Below, in pieces: positions 6,864-14,101 of a stretch of DNA of 17,455 bases (positions are counted from its first letter, which is position 1; every line of letters starts with the position of its first letter). Position numbers and translations under genes: made by a program. A model generated the notes under the pieces. It saw only the letters and a program-made list of their open reading frames with translations. It did no database searches and was not told the origin of the DNA. Source of the DNA: Acidimicrobiaceae bacterium (GTDB lineage Bacteria > Actinomycetota > Acidimicrobiia > Acidimicrobiales > Acidimicrobiaceae); assembly GCA_013044365.1 (NCBI GenBank), contig JABEUP010000101.1, positions 1 to 17,455 on the forward strand. The letters run 5' to 3'.

Positions 6864-7544
6864 CTAGCGTATGTGCTCTTTTAAAAATGGTATCAGCCTA
6901 TCCCAGGCTTGCTTGGACGAATGAGGGTCGTACACCTCCGGTCGGGTGTCATTGAAAAACGCATGATGAGTTCCCGGGTAAACAAAGAACTCCACTTCCT
7001 TGCCCATGGACCTAAGCCGTGATTCAAGAGCCCTTGAGGCCTCCGGAGGAGCAGAATCATCGTGTTCCGCATAATGTCCTTGTATTGCCCCGGAAATCTT
7101 TTGAAAATCTGGACCAGGACTCGGCCATGAAACAACCCCGTAGAAAGGTGAGACGGCGGAAATGACATCCGGACGATCCGCAGCAAGCATTAAAGCCAAT
7201 GCGCCACCCATGCAAAACCCCACAACACCCGCGGAGGATCCTCCGCTTCGCTTAATAAGCTCGGTGACAGCGCCGCTCATGTCTTTGGTGGCACTGGGCA
7301 ATTCCATAGCCATCATGGCCTTGGCGGCACCATCAGGTTCACTAGCAACATTTCCATGATACAGGTCAGGCGCAAGTGCATAGAAACCATTGGCGGCAAA
7401 ACGGTCACACACATCCTTTATGTGACCGACAAGTCCCCACCACTCCTGAATCACAACAACTCCGGGGGCGACCTTTTCAGACGGAGATGCCAGATAGCCC
7501 GTCGCCGACATACCGTTACTTGGAAAATCAATTATTTGTCCCAT
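6864..7544 (-). CDS. Dienelactone hydrolase family protein
   Basis: This alpha/beta hydrolase has 226 residues from the ATG at 7544. It carries EWWG (34-37), the nucleophile elbow GFCMGG with Cys111, HYAEHDD with Asp162 or Asp163, and YPGTHHAFFND with His193 or His194. Together these form the Cys-His-Asp triad and Glu of carboxymethylenebutenolidase-type enzymes. The classical reaction is hydrolysis of dienelactone to maleylacetate in chloroaromatic breakdown. Most genomic homologues have unknown substrates and no aromatic-pathway genes are seen here, so the function stays general. The frame is open to 7580, but the extra 12 residues are unlike the family and a TATTTT box ends 7 bases before the ATG at 7544 with TTGCGT 17 bases further upstream. 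A leaderless start at 7544 is therefore favoured. Confidence 0.85.
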   Translation of the reverse strand: MGQIIDFPSNGMSATGYLASPSEKVAPGVVVIQEWWGLVGHIKDVCDRFAANGFYALAPDLYHGNVASEPDGAAKAMMAMELPSATKDMSGAVTELIKRSGGSSAGVVGFCMGGALALMLAADRPDVISAVSPFYGVVSWPSPGPDFQKISGAIQGHYAEHDDSAPPEASRALESRLRSMGKEVEFFVYPGTHHAFFNDTRPEVYDPHSSKQAWDRLIPFLKEHIR

Positions 7545-7551
7545 AGGGGCA

Positions 7552-7580
7552 AAAATACTCCAACTAAAATTGCTACGCAA
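7552..7580 (-). promoter_or_regulatory. Promoter of the dienelactone-hydrolase gene
   Basis: On the minus strand TTGCGT (7575-7580) and TATTTT (7552-7557) are separated by 17 bases. The -10 ends 7 bases before the ATG at 7544, giving a transcript that starts at the start codon. This is the best complete -35/-10 pair seen among the leaderless-type starts here. Confidence 0.5.
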
Positions 7581-7637
7581 TCAATATAAGGTACTGTTGC
7601 AAAATTTCATCTAAACGAATCGTATAAAATTCCGCTT

Positions 7638-7654
7638 TTTGCCGAGACGGCAAA
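7638..7654. terminator. Hairpin downstream of the 244-aa gene
   Basis: TTTGCCG (7638-7644) and CGGCAAA (7648-7654) form a perfect 7-bp stem with a three-base loop, about 75 bases after the stop of the 7730-8464 gene. On the minus strand the tail is AA then mixed sequence with TTTT further on, so it is not a classic U-tract terminator. It may be a weak terminator or an mRNA-end structure. Confidence 0.35.
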
Positions 7655-7729
7655 CCTTGGCTTCGACAGGTATCGGCAGGCAAACCGGAGTACAACGAAC
7701 AATGCACGGGCAAATTTATCTGAATGCCA

Positions 7730-8464
7730 TCAGCCCAGCAGTGGTCCAGCCGGCCGTAAGACCTCTTGCGGAGCCCGCCAGCCAACCAAGCGATCCATGA
7801 TAGCGGGCGAAAACGAACTGCCTTGATAGACGATAGCCTTTACGCCGTCCATTGTGGATAAACAGACCGGATCCGTCTCTGACGCAACCAAATTAAGCCG
7901 CGACTCCAGGGATTCATAAATCGAAACAGTTGCAAGGGCGTAGTCGCTTGCGCTAATTGAAATGCCACCGCTGCCGCCCATGGATGTATAGTCACGGATA
8001 AGATTAACTCCGCACTGAGAAATGACCGCAAATCGCGACGAAACAAGGTCGCTGCGGACTACCAACGAAGCGCTCGGGTTTTTCCGCAAGAACTCCAGTC
8101 CACGATCGGCGTTATATCCAATCTTGGAGGAGATGCCGGACTCCTCCATAATCGTTATTCTTCCGCTGCTTTCAACATACAAACTTGGAAACTCGATCAA
8201 TTCTAAATCCCGCCGATATGTAGAAAACTCTCCTATGAGGCTCCAAGCCTCTTCCTCGGGGAACAGGGAATCCGCAACACGAGCCGCCACCATCCATATC
8301 ACACCTAAAGATGGATGGCGGTCAAGCAACCTTCTGAGGGCCGAGACCATCAGAGCCCTGTCATCCGCCAACTCAGCTATTGCATAAGTTGCCTCGAGGG
8401 CGAGGTCTATAGGATCCTGACCCTTGATTCGAGCAATATATCTAAGATGCTCCAGGGGTTTCAT
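7730..8464 (-). CDS. Conserved-looking protein of unknown function (244 aa)
   Basis: I do not assign a function. Residues 1-60 are a helical region (EHLRYIARIKGQDPIDLAL; LRRLLDRHPSLGVIWMVAARVA). The later part (about 90-240) alternates strands and helices like a small alpha/beta fold. The N-terminal pattern LRYIAR...LLDRHP..G..W..AARV resembles an actinobacterial hypothetical family I have seen, whose C-terminal half vaguely recalls the NagB/IF-2B fold. That is memory, not evidence. No signal peptide, membrane segment or catalytic motif stands out. It sits 55 bases downstream of fumC on the same strand, but a TAATTT box ends 6 bases before its ATG, so it may have its own leaderless transcript. 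The AAGG only 3 bases before the ATG is too close to act as a normal Shine-Dalgarno. Confidence 0.7.
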   Translation of the reverse strand: MKPLEHLRYIARIKGQDPIDLALEATYAIAELADDRALMVSALRRLLDRHPSLGVIWMVAARVADSLFPEEEAWSLIGEFSTYRRDLELIEFPSLYVESSGRITIMEESGISSKIGYNADRGLEFLRKNPSASLVVRSDLVSSRFAVISQCGVNLIRDYTSMGGSGGISISASDYALATVSIYESLESRLNLVASETDPVCLSTMDGVKAIVYQGSSFSPAIMDRLVGWRAPQEVLRPAGPLLG

Positions 8465-8470
8465 ACCTTG

Positions 8471-8476
8471 AAATTA
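8471..8476 (-). promoter_or_regulatory. -10 box of the 244-aa gene (leaderless type)
   Basis: TAATTT on the minus strand ends 6 bases before the ATG at 8464, the same geometry as at several other genes in this window. No clear -35 is visible at the expected distance. Confidence 0.4.
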
Positions 8477-8519
8477 CCATGTTACGAGACCTAAAGACCC
8501 GCACTTCAACGGACACGCC

Positions 8520-9911
8520 TTATTTGAGGATTCCACCCTTTGTCATAGCCATTACATCAAGTGCCTTGTCCACTTCCTCCGGAGTCATAAGACCCTCCTC
8601 TAGCACAACCGCCCGAAGGTCTTTCTTCTCCTTCAAAGACTTCTTGATTACTTTTGCGGCCGCCTCATAACCAATGTACGGATTGAGAGCCGTTCCAATC
8701 GATGGACTCGACAACGCATAGTTCAGACACCTCTCTCGATCCGCCTCAATACCCCGGACACATTTCACAGCAAGTGCATCTGCCACCGAAGCCAGTAGCG
8801 AAATGGACTCAATTAGGTTTCTTGCGATCACCGGCAACATCACATTAAGTTCAAGGTTGCCTGCCGATCCACCAAATGCGACCGCGGCGTCATTGCCAAT
8901 TACCTGCGCAACCACTTGGCAAACCGCCTCTGGAACAACGGGATTTACCTTTCCCGGCATTATTGACGACCCCGGCTGCAAATCGGGAAGATGGATCTCA
9001 CCAAGCCCGCAACGTGGCCCGGAAGACATCCATCTTAAATCGTTTGCGATCTTGTAGAATGAGACCGCAATCGTGCGTAACACTCCAGAAGCTTCGACTA
9101 AAGCATCCCGGGCACTCTGAGCCTCAAAATGATCACGGGCCTCCGACAACGGGAGACCAGTCAATGAGACCAATATTTCAATGGTCCCGCGTGCGAATTC
9201 AGGTGGAGCGTTGATACCTGTACCTACTGCAGTACCGCCAAGCGGCAGCTCACCGACACGGGCAAGGATCGAATTGACTCTCTCGACGCCATTTCTAACT
9301 TGGGCTGCATACCCCGAAAACTCCTGACCAAGGGTAACGGGAGTCGCATCCATGAGGTGGGTTCGTCCAGACTTTACAACATCGCTAAATTCCTCGCTTT
9401 TGGCTGCCAAAGCCTCTGAAAGGATATTCAGAGATGGAATAAGCACGTTCATGAGAAGATTGGTTGCAGCGAGGTGAATAGCGGATGGGAAGATGTCATT
9501 CGATGACTGCGATGCATTGGTATCGTCGTTCGGCCTGACGCTCCGGTTAAGCGCTTCGCCTGCCAACGTCGAGAGCACCTCATTCATGTTCATATTGGAT
9601 GAAGTGCCGGAACCAGTCTGGTATACGTCCACAGGGAAGTGATCGTCGAAGTCGCCATTAGCCACTTGAATAGACGCCTGGTAGATGGATTCGGCAACAG
9701 CATCATCGATGATTCCCAGTTTTGCATTCTGTATTGCCGCGGCGCCCTTTATCGTAGCTAACGCCCAAATCAGAGATCTGCTTATTCTCAGGCCCGAAAT
9801 TGGAAAGTTCTCAACTGCCCTCTGTGTTTGAGCCTGCCATTTAGCTGAAATGGGGACTCGGACCTCACCCATCGAGTCATGCTCGATTCGAAATTCTGTA
9901 TTCTGAGACAT
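8520..9911 (-). CDS. fumC: Class II fumarate hydratase
   Basis: This tetrameric, iron-free fumarase interconverts fumarate and L-malate in the TCA cycle. The length, 463 residues, is normal for FumC. The active-site regions are all present: TGSGTSSNMNMNE (99-111), SGRTHLMDATP with Thr184-His185 (181-191), and the fumarase/aspartase signature GSSIMPGKVNP (314-324) with the catalytic serine at 315 or 316. The substrate-binding pattern DDTNASQSSND (129-139) fits fumarase, not aspartase or argininosuccinate lyase. The ATG at 9911 has a strong Shine-Dalgarno (GAGAGGTGAG, about 7 bases away), unlike the leaderless genes around it. A GACTAGTTTTGTC element 39-51 bases upstream recurs before the serine hydrolase gene at 16616. 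Here fumarase would process C4 acids derived from glyoxylate made by the lyase at 4596-5534. Confidence 0.96.
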   Translation of the reverse strand: MSQNTEFRIEHDSMGEVRVPISAKWQAQTQRAVENFPISGLRISRSLIWALATIKGAAAIQNAKLGIIDDAVAESIYQASIQVANGDFDDHFPVDVYQTGSGTSSNMNMNEVLSTLAGEALNRSVRPNDDTNASQSSNDIFPSAIHLAATNLLMNVLIPSLNILSEALAAKSEEFSDVVKSGRTHLMDATPVTLGQEFSGYAAQVRNGVERVNSILARVGELPLGGTAVGTGINAPPEFARGTIEILVSLTGLPLSEARDHFEAQSARDALVEASGVLRTIAVSFYKIANDLRWMSSGPRCGLGEIHLPDLQPGSSIMPGKVNPVVPEAVCQVVAQVIGNDAAVAFGGSAGNLELNVMLPVIARNLIESISLLASVADALAVKCVRGIEADRERCLNYALSSPSIGTALNPYIGYEAAAKVIKKSLKEKKDLRAVVLEEGLMTPEEVDKALDVMAMTKGGILK

Positions 9912-10189
9912 TTATGATCTCACCTCTCAAACAATCCATAACCCAACGAGACAAAACTAGTCAATATAGATACAACTAGCTAATTGAATTTCTCATCTGC
10001 CGTAAAAAACTATCTCCCCTGGAATATTCAAAATTATAAGAGATCCAGGCATAAAACTTATGTTTAATTTAACCACGCTCAACAGCTCTTTTGCCTTGGC
10101 GGACAAAAACTTTCCAAATAGCTGGCGCACACTACCTTGAGGGGACTAAGTTCAACAACGTCGTGAAACCATTTTGGATTATCTCAAAA
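9912..10189. other. Divergent intergenic region fumC / NlpC-P60 gene
   Basis: This region is AT-rich between 9950 and 10070 and should contain divergent promoters. It contains the 13-mer at 9950-9962, a second ACTAG at 9975-9979, and a CCTGGA...TCCAGG inverted repeat (10018-10023 / 10044-10049). Because NlpC/P60 genes of actinobacteria can carry c-di-AMP (ydaO) riboswitches, I looked for their conserved purine-rich blocks and did not see them. The frame of the downstream gene is open from 10091 but 10091-10189 does not look coding. Confidence 0.4.
9950..9962 (-). repeat. 13-bp element upstream of fumC (copy 1 of 2)
   Basis: GACTAGTTTTGTC on the minus strand lies 39 bases before the fumC start. 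An identical copy lies 36 bases before the serine hydrolase start at 16616, on the same strand. In this copy it overlaps a TTGACT that could be a -35. It may be a shared operator or promoter part. Confidence 0.35.
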
Positions 10190-11299
10190 GTGAAGCCAAA
10201 ACAATCAACTTCGCTAAAAAGAAAAGCCACATTGGCGCTTTTATTGGTTAGTACAGCCTCCTTGGCTCAACTTGTTCCTGCCGGAGGAGCTGCTAATGGG
10301 GAAACGCTTCAAAGTGCCAGAGCACAGGCGGCGGCGATTGCAGCACGGCTCAATATTCTTGGAGCTCAGGTATCGAGTTTAGCTGAAAAGTACAACCAGG
10401 CTCAGCTTTCTCTGGCAAACGTCAATCAGCAAGTCAACAATGCACAAAACCAGATTTCACAAACTCAGGCAAAAATAGTTTCCATAAAAGCCCAGCTGTC
10501 CCAAGAAGCAATTAATGCTTATATAAGCGGCGGGAACCTCCCCGAATTCTCTGCGCTTCTGAGTGAGAACCCCACCGAGGCTTCAGTAAGAGTGGAGTAC
10601 TTAAATACCGTAACGAATTCTCAGACCGATCTCATCGCTTCATATCAAGATGCGGCGCAAAGTTTGCAGCAGCAGCAACTTTCGCTAAAAGCATTACAGG
10701 CGAAGGCTGCCTCCGCAGTCGACCAAGTCTCCAGCGCCAGGAATGCAGCTCAAACGGCAGTGAATCAAGAAAACGCACAACTCGGATCAGTAAATTCGAC
10801 AATTGCGGTACTAGTGGCCCAACAGCAGCAGCTCCTAGCGCAGGAGGCGGCAGCGAGGGTGGCGCAGGAGACAGCGGCCAGCACCAGACAAGTTATCACA
10901 GGCGGCTCTTTCGGTTCACCCTCTGGTGGTTCAGCACCAAGTCTTAGTGGCGGTCAAATAAGCATTGCACTTTCGTGGGCACGCCAGGAACTTGGCAAAC
11001 CCTACCGATTCGGAGCGTCTGGTCCAAATGCCTTCGACTGTTCAGGACTTACAGCGTTTGTATTTGCAAAAGCTGGGATATCCCTACCCCACTCAGCTGC
11101 AGCGCAATACAGCGACACAACTCGTGTGTCGCTGTCCTCCCTGCAACCAGGTGATCTAGTGTTCTACTACTCGCCAATCAGCCACGTGGCAATCTACATT
11201 GGCGGCGGACAAGTGCTCCAAGCACTTAATGAGTCTTCGCCTGTTGAGATCTCGGGGATCTACTGGGATGGAGTTCCAGTAGGTGCCGGACGACTTTAG
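10190..11299 (+). CDS. Secreted NlpC/P60 endopeptidase with N-terminal coiled coil
   Basis: This is a probable peptidoglycan D,L-endopeptidase of the RipA/PcsB-like architecture. From the GTG at 10190 it has 369 residues. It begins with a signal peptide (KPKQSTSLKRK, hydrophobic ATLALLLVSTASLAQLV, cleavage near AGGAA), followed by a Gln/Ala-rich coiled coil (about 39-232), a Gly/Ser linker (about 238-255), and a C-terminal NlpC/P60 domain. The catalytic Cys284 is in NAFDCSGL and His332 in ISHVAIYIGGG, with Asn347 in QALNES as a possible third residue. It should act outside the membrane in cell-wall remodelling or division, with the coiled coil probably restraining or recruiting the enzyme. 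The start is uncertain. The frame is open from TTG 10091 and has another GTG at 10163; 10190 gives the most natural signal peptide. No clear Shine-Dalgarno favours any of the three. Confidence 0.9.
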   Translation: MKPKQSTSLKRKATLALLLVSTASLAQLVPAGGAANGETLQSARAQAAAIAARLNILGAQVSSLAEKYNQAQLSLANVNQQVNNAQNQISQTQAKIVSIKAQLSQEAINAYISGGNLPEFSALLSENPTEASVRVEYLNTVTNSQTDLIASYQDAAQSLQQQQLSLKALQAKAASAVDQVSSARNAAQTAVNQENAQLGSVNSTIAVLVAQQQQLLAQEAAARVAQETAASTRQVITGGSFGSPSGGSAPSLSGGQISIALSWARQELGKPYRFGASGPNAFDCSGLTAFVFAKAGISLPHSAAAQYSDTTRVSLSSLQPGDLVFYYSPISHVAIYIGGGQVLQALNESSPVEISGIYWDGVPVGAGRL

Positions 11300-11359
11300 A
11301 ACTCACACAATTCTGCACAAATAAGTAGACTACCTAGCTACGAGTTGCGGAGGGCTGAA

Positions 11360-12298
11360 ATGCGGGCAGTTGTGATAGTCGACAAACAAGTTCGGATCGA
11401 TACGGTTCAAGACCCCACCTGCGGTTCCGAAGAACTAATAGTGAAGGTGAAAGCAGCCGGCCTTAATGCCGCGGATATCCTGCAAAAAAATGGCTTCTAC
11501 CCTGCACCTCCTGGTATCCCTCAAGAAATACCGGGCTTGGAATTCGCTGGAATCGTGAAGGAGGTTGGCAGCCAGACCGCCGGGTTTAAAGTCGGAGATG
11601 CCGTCATGGGAGTTGTTGGAGGTGCGGCTCAGGCTGAGTTCTGCAAAATCCATTACTCAAATGCGATATTGGTGCCAAAAAGTATGGATTTAATCAGTGC
11701 CGGAGGATTTTGTGAAACCTATTTCACTGCCTACGATGCATTAATCCGACAAGCAAGGCTGCAAATGTCTGAAAAGGTCCTCATCAACGGTGCGGCAGGT
11801 GGAGTTGGACTAAGTGCAATCGCATTAGCCGGAGCATTGAATGCGCGGGTTATCGCATCGGCACGCCATCCCGAGCACCACGAAACTCTCAGACGCCTCG
11901 GCGCAGAGCCAATCCTTGCGTCCGTCTCGGACCAATACGGTCCTTATGACGTGATCCTGGAACTTGTGGGAGCGGTCAACCTGCCTAGTGACCTGGCGGA
12001 TCTTGCAATGGAGGGGCGCCTCTCAGTGATTGGCGTTGGAGCCGGAGCCAAAAGCGAAATAGATCTTCGCATTCTCATGGCCAAACGGGCCAGAATATTT
12101 GGATCCACACTGCGGGCGCGTTCGATAGAGGCAAAAGCGCTACTGGCACAGGAAATCACGGCTCATGTTCTGCCACTTTATGAACTTGGCAAGGCACCGG
12201 TAACGCTTGCCTCTACCTTTGATTTCAACGAGGTTCAACAGGCATATGATTCGTTTGCCCAGCCGGGTAAACTTGGCAAAATCGTGATGACCTTCTGA
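11360..12298 (+). CDS. Medium-chain quinone oxidoreductase family protein (PIG3 type)
   Basis: This is a zinc-free medium-chain dehydrogenase/reductase of 312 residues. The N-terminal GroES-like domain carries GLNAADILQKNGFYPAPPG (34-52), typical of the PIG3/NADPH:quinone reductase branch, and PGLEFAGIVKEVG (58-70). The Rossmann motif GAAGGVG (144-150) follows KVLING and binds NAD(P)H. The cysteine and histidine ligands of zinc alcohol dehydrogenases are absent. The likely activity is NADPH-dependent reduction of quinones or enones; the physiological substrate is unknown. I chose the ATG at 11360 because GGAGG lies 6 bases upstream. The frame is open back to TTG 11345, but that start would overlap the Shine-Dalgarno. 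It lies 60 bases after the NlpC/P60 gene and is convergent with the SDR gene. I see no strong terminator in the 38-base gap between them. Confidence 0.9.
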   Translation: MRAVVIVDKQVRIDTVQDPTCGSEELIVKVKAAGLNAADILQKNGFYPAPPGIPQEIPGLEFAGIVKEVGSQTAGFKVGDAVMGVVGGAAQAEFCKIHYSNAILVPKSMDLISAGGFCETYFTAYDALIRQARLQMSEKVLINGAAGGVGLSAIALAGALNARVIASARHPEHHETLRRLGAEPILASVSDQYGPYDVILELVGAVNLPSDLADLAMEGRLSVIGVGAGAKSEIDLRILMAKRARIFGSTLRARSIEAKALLAQEITAHVLPLYELGKAPVTLASTFDFNEVQQAYDSFAQPGKLGKIVMTF

Positions 12299-12336
12299 AC
12301 CTGAGCGTCATATCCAACACCTCAAATTAACCCGTC

Positions 12337-13101
12337 CTAAATAATCGACCAACCACCATCTATAACGACGGTCTCGCCGGTGATATAGCTGCCAGCCTTC
12401 GATGAAAGCAACAGCAAGGCGCCATCGAGTTCAGCCAGCTCGCCGGTACGTCCCATGGGGCACCTTTTGCGTATGAAGTCCTGACCACGAGGATTGCCAA
12501 ACATTTCCTGGGTCATTTCCGAAGGGAACCACCCGGGTGCAATAGCATTAACTCTGACACCCCTGCGCGCCCATTGTGCCGCCAGCTCACGCGTGAGATT
12601 AATTACAGCTGCTTTCGACGCGGCATAAGAGGCTTGGGGAATCTGGCCGGATGCAAGAAGACCAGCTATGGAGGAGACATTAACAATTGAGCCCTCTCCG
12701 GCTTCCAACATCACTCGCCCCACCAATTGGGAAAGAACGAATACGCTTTCCAGATTGACCGCCATAATCGATCTAAACTTCTCAGGTGACTCGCTTTCGG
12801 CTGGTTCTGGATCACTCGTTCCGGCGTTGTTAACACAAATGTCGATCTTGCCGAACTTTTTCACGACAAAGTCCACTAGGGCTTCCAGATCTGAATCGTT
12901 GGTCACATCGCACTGGAACCCGGATGCGGAAGCACCAATACCAGCTATAACCGAATCCAGCTTTTCTTTGCGTCGCGCAGCGAGAACTACCTCGGCGCCA
13001 GCTCCAGCTAATACCTGGGCAATGTGGGCTCCGAGCCCTGAAGAGGCGCCGGTAATTACCGCCACCTTCCCATCAATTCGAAATATTGACGTTGAGTCCA
13101 T
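12337..13101 (-). CDS. Short-chain dehydrogenase/reductase (SDR family)
   Basis: This is a classical SDR of 254 residues, the usual length. It has the cofactor motif TGASSGLG (17-24), basic residues AARRKEK after the second strand (41-47) suggesting NADP(H) preference, CDV (64-66), NNAG (91-94), catalytic Ser143 or Ser144 in VNVSS, and YAASK (159-163) with Tyr159 and Lys163. The C-terminal TGETVVIDGGW is typical of the family. The substrate cannot be read from the sequence; gluconate 5-dehydrogenase-like or 3-oxoacyl reductase activities are the usual guesses. The ATG at 13101 is preceded by TAAGGT ending 6 bases upstream. That box can be read as a leaderless-type -10, or its AAGG as a weak Shine-Dalgarno 7-8 bases away. 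It is divergent from the lgt-like gene. Confidence 0.92.
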   Translation of the reverse strand: MDSTSIFRIDGKVAVITGASSGLGAHIAQVLAGAGAEVVLAARRKEKLDSVIAGIGASASGFQCDVTNDSDLEALVDFVVKKFGKIDICVNNAGTSDPEPAESESPEKFRSIMAVNLESVFVLSQLVGRVMLEAGEGSIVNVSSIAGLLASGQIPQASYAASKAAVINLTRELAAQWARRGVRVNAIAPGWFPSEMTQEMFGNPRGQDFIRKRCPMGRTGELAELDGALLLLSSKAGSYITGETVVIDGGWSII

Positions 13102-13107
13102 GGAGCA

Positions 13108-13113
13108 ACCTTA
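13108..13113 (-). promoter_or_regulatory. -10 box of the SDR gene (leaderless type)
   Basis: TAAGGT on the minus strand ends 6 bases before the ATG at 13101. AAGG inside it could alternatively serve as a Shine-Dalgarno, so the leaderless reading is less certain here than for the lyase gene. Confidence 0.35.
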
Positions 13114-13230
13114 TCGATAGACAACAGAAAATTATAACTTTGCGGAGCACGACCGGCATTGGTCCACATCTACCAGCACTTTTCCCAACCACACACCGAC
13201 ACTTAAACCGGAGCCTTGGCCTATAGAATG

Positions 13231-13243
13231 TTAGCTGAGCTAA
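13231..13243. promoter_or_regulatory. 13-bp perfect palindrome, operator-like, upstream of lgt-pncB
   Basis: TTAGCT-G-AGCTAA is perfectly symmetric and lies 29 bases before the ATG at 13273. A TAGAAT -10 box at 13224-13229 would place the transcription start near 13236, inside the palindrome. A protein bound there would block initiation. No regulator can be named from this window. Confidence 0.4.
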
Positions 13244-13272
13244 TGCCATATCTCAAATAACAAGGAACCTAA

Positions 13273-14070
13273 ATGCGGCCAATTCCCGTAGACTTCAACA
13301 TCGGACCTCTGACGATCCACACTTACGGGATTGGCTTGGCCATAACCTTTTATTTTGCGTATCGCTACTATGACCGCAGACTCCGTAATAACGGCTACAA
13401 CGTCGAGTGGCTGCAGAAATCATTTCTATGGATCATAGCTGCGGCCATTTTGGGTGCGAGAGTGGTGCACGTTGTCGCGAATATCACTTATTACCTACAT
13501 AATCCGGGCGAAATTGTACTCATCTGGCATGGTGGCCTCTCGTCGTATGGTGGTTTGGCGTTTGCCATACCCGCGGCAATGTATTTCAAACACCGACATG
13601 CACCCGAACTGTCCTATGCAAAGGGATTCGATCTAATTGCGCCCGTACTTGTAGCAGCATGGGCAATGGGGCGGCTATTAGGGCCGCAGCTGATGATCAA
13701 CGGCGGAGGTAGACCCACAAACGCTTGGTACGGACTACAGTACGCCGGTCAAATTGGATACCGAATACCGGTGCCTCTCTTCCAGGCAACGGAGGACTTT
13801 ATCATCTTTCTGATATTGCTGAAGTTGGAAAAGTACTTCAAGGAGCATCACTCACCGGACGGAGCACTGATCGGATCAGCTGCACTACTGTGGAATATCC
13901 CACGGTTTAGCGACGAGTACTTATGGCTGGCGGTACCGCGTCTATGGGATGCCGTCGAGGTCTTTTCACTTGCAGTAGTAGCCGTATCAGCAATCTACCT
14001 GATTATTTTGTTCAATAAGTCGCAACACAAAACGACCGCGACAGCTGAAACCGAGCCGTCCGCGATTTAG
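13273..14070 (+). CDS. Prolipoprotein diacylglyceryl transferase-like protein, divergent
   Basis: This polytopic membrane protein (265 residues, about seven helices) resembles Lgt, which moves a diacylglyceryl group from phosphatidylglycerol to the lipobox cysteine of prolipoproteins. Landmarks present are HTYGIG near the N terminus (16-21), GARVVHVV followed by IWHGGLSSYGGL (centre of the Lgt pattern), GRPT after the signature region, and an Arg-x-x-x-Glu pair in PRFSDEY matching Arg239/Glu243 of E. coli. The signature normally reads GR.GN..N.E..GRPT. Here it is GRLLGPQLMINGGGRPT, so the Asn and Glu equivalent to Asn146 and Glu151 seem missing, and the later YE is FQ. It may be a second, altered Lgt or an inactive relative. 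The start has AAGGAA 5 bases upstream. pncB follows after 31 bases. Confidence 0.8.
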   Translation: MRPIPVDFNIGPLTIHTYGIGLAITFYFAYRYYDRRLRNNGYNVEWLQKSFLWIIAAAILGARVVHVVANITYYLHNPGEIVLIWHGGLSSYGGLAFAIPAAMYFKHRHAPELSYAKGFDLIAPVLVAAWAMGRLLGPQLMINGGGRPTNAWYGLQYAGQIGYRIPVPLFQATEDFIIFLILLKLEKYFKEHHSPDGALIGSAALLWNIPRFSDEYLWLAVPRLWDAVEVFSLAVVAVSAIYLIILFNKSQHKTTATAETEPSAI

Positions 14071-14101
14071 AGTCTCGAACAATCAAAATCTAAGAAGTAA
14101 A

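Noticed and set aside
10018..10049. CCTGGA/TCCAGG inverted repeat upstream of the NlpC/P60 gene
   Set aside because: The 6-bp stem has a 20-base loop and no T run, which is within chance expectation for AT-rich DNA.
10091..10189. TTG-initiated N-terminal extension of the NlpC/P60 protein
   Set aside because: It would put 33 residues ahead of a normal signal peptide and has no Shine-Dalgarno.
9912..10189. c-di-AMP (ydaO-type) riboswitch before the NlpC/P60 gene
   Set aside because: I looked for it because the gene class often has one; its conserved blocks are not visible in this AT-rich region.
11345..11359. TTG start for the quinone oxidoreductase
   Set aside because: This TTG would overlap the GGAGG that is correctly spaced for the ATG at 11360.
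12668..13120. 150-codon frame antisense to the SDR gene
   Set aside because: It is a shadow of the SDR coding frame, whose motifs are all intact.
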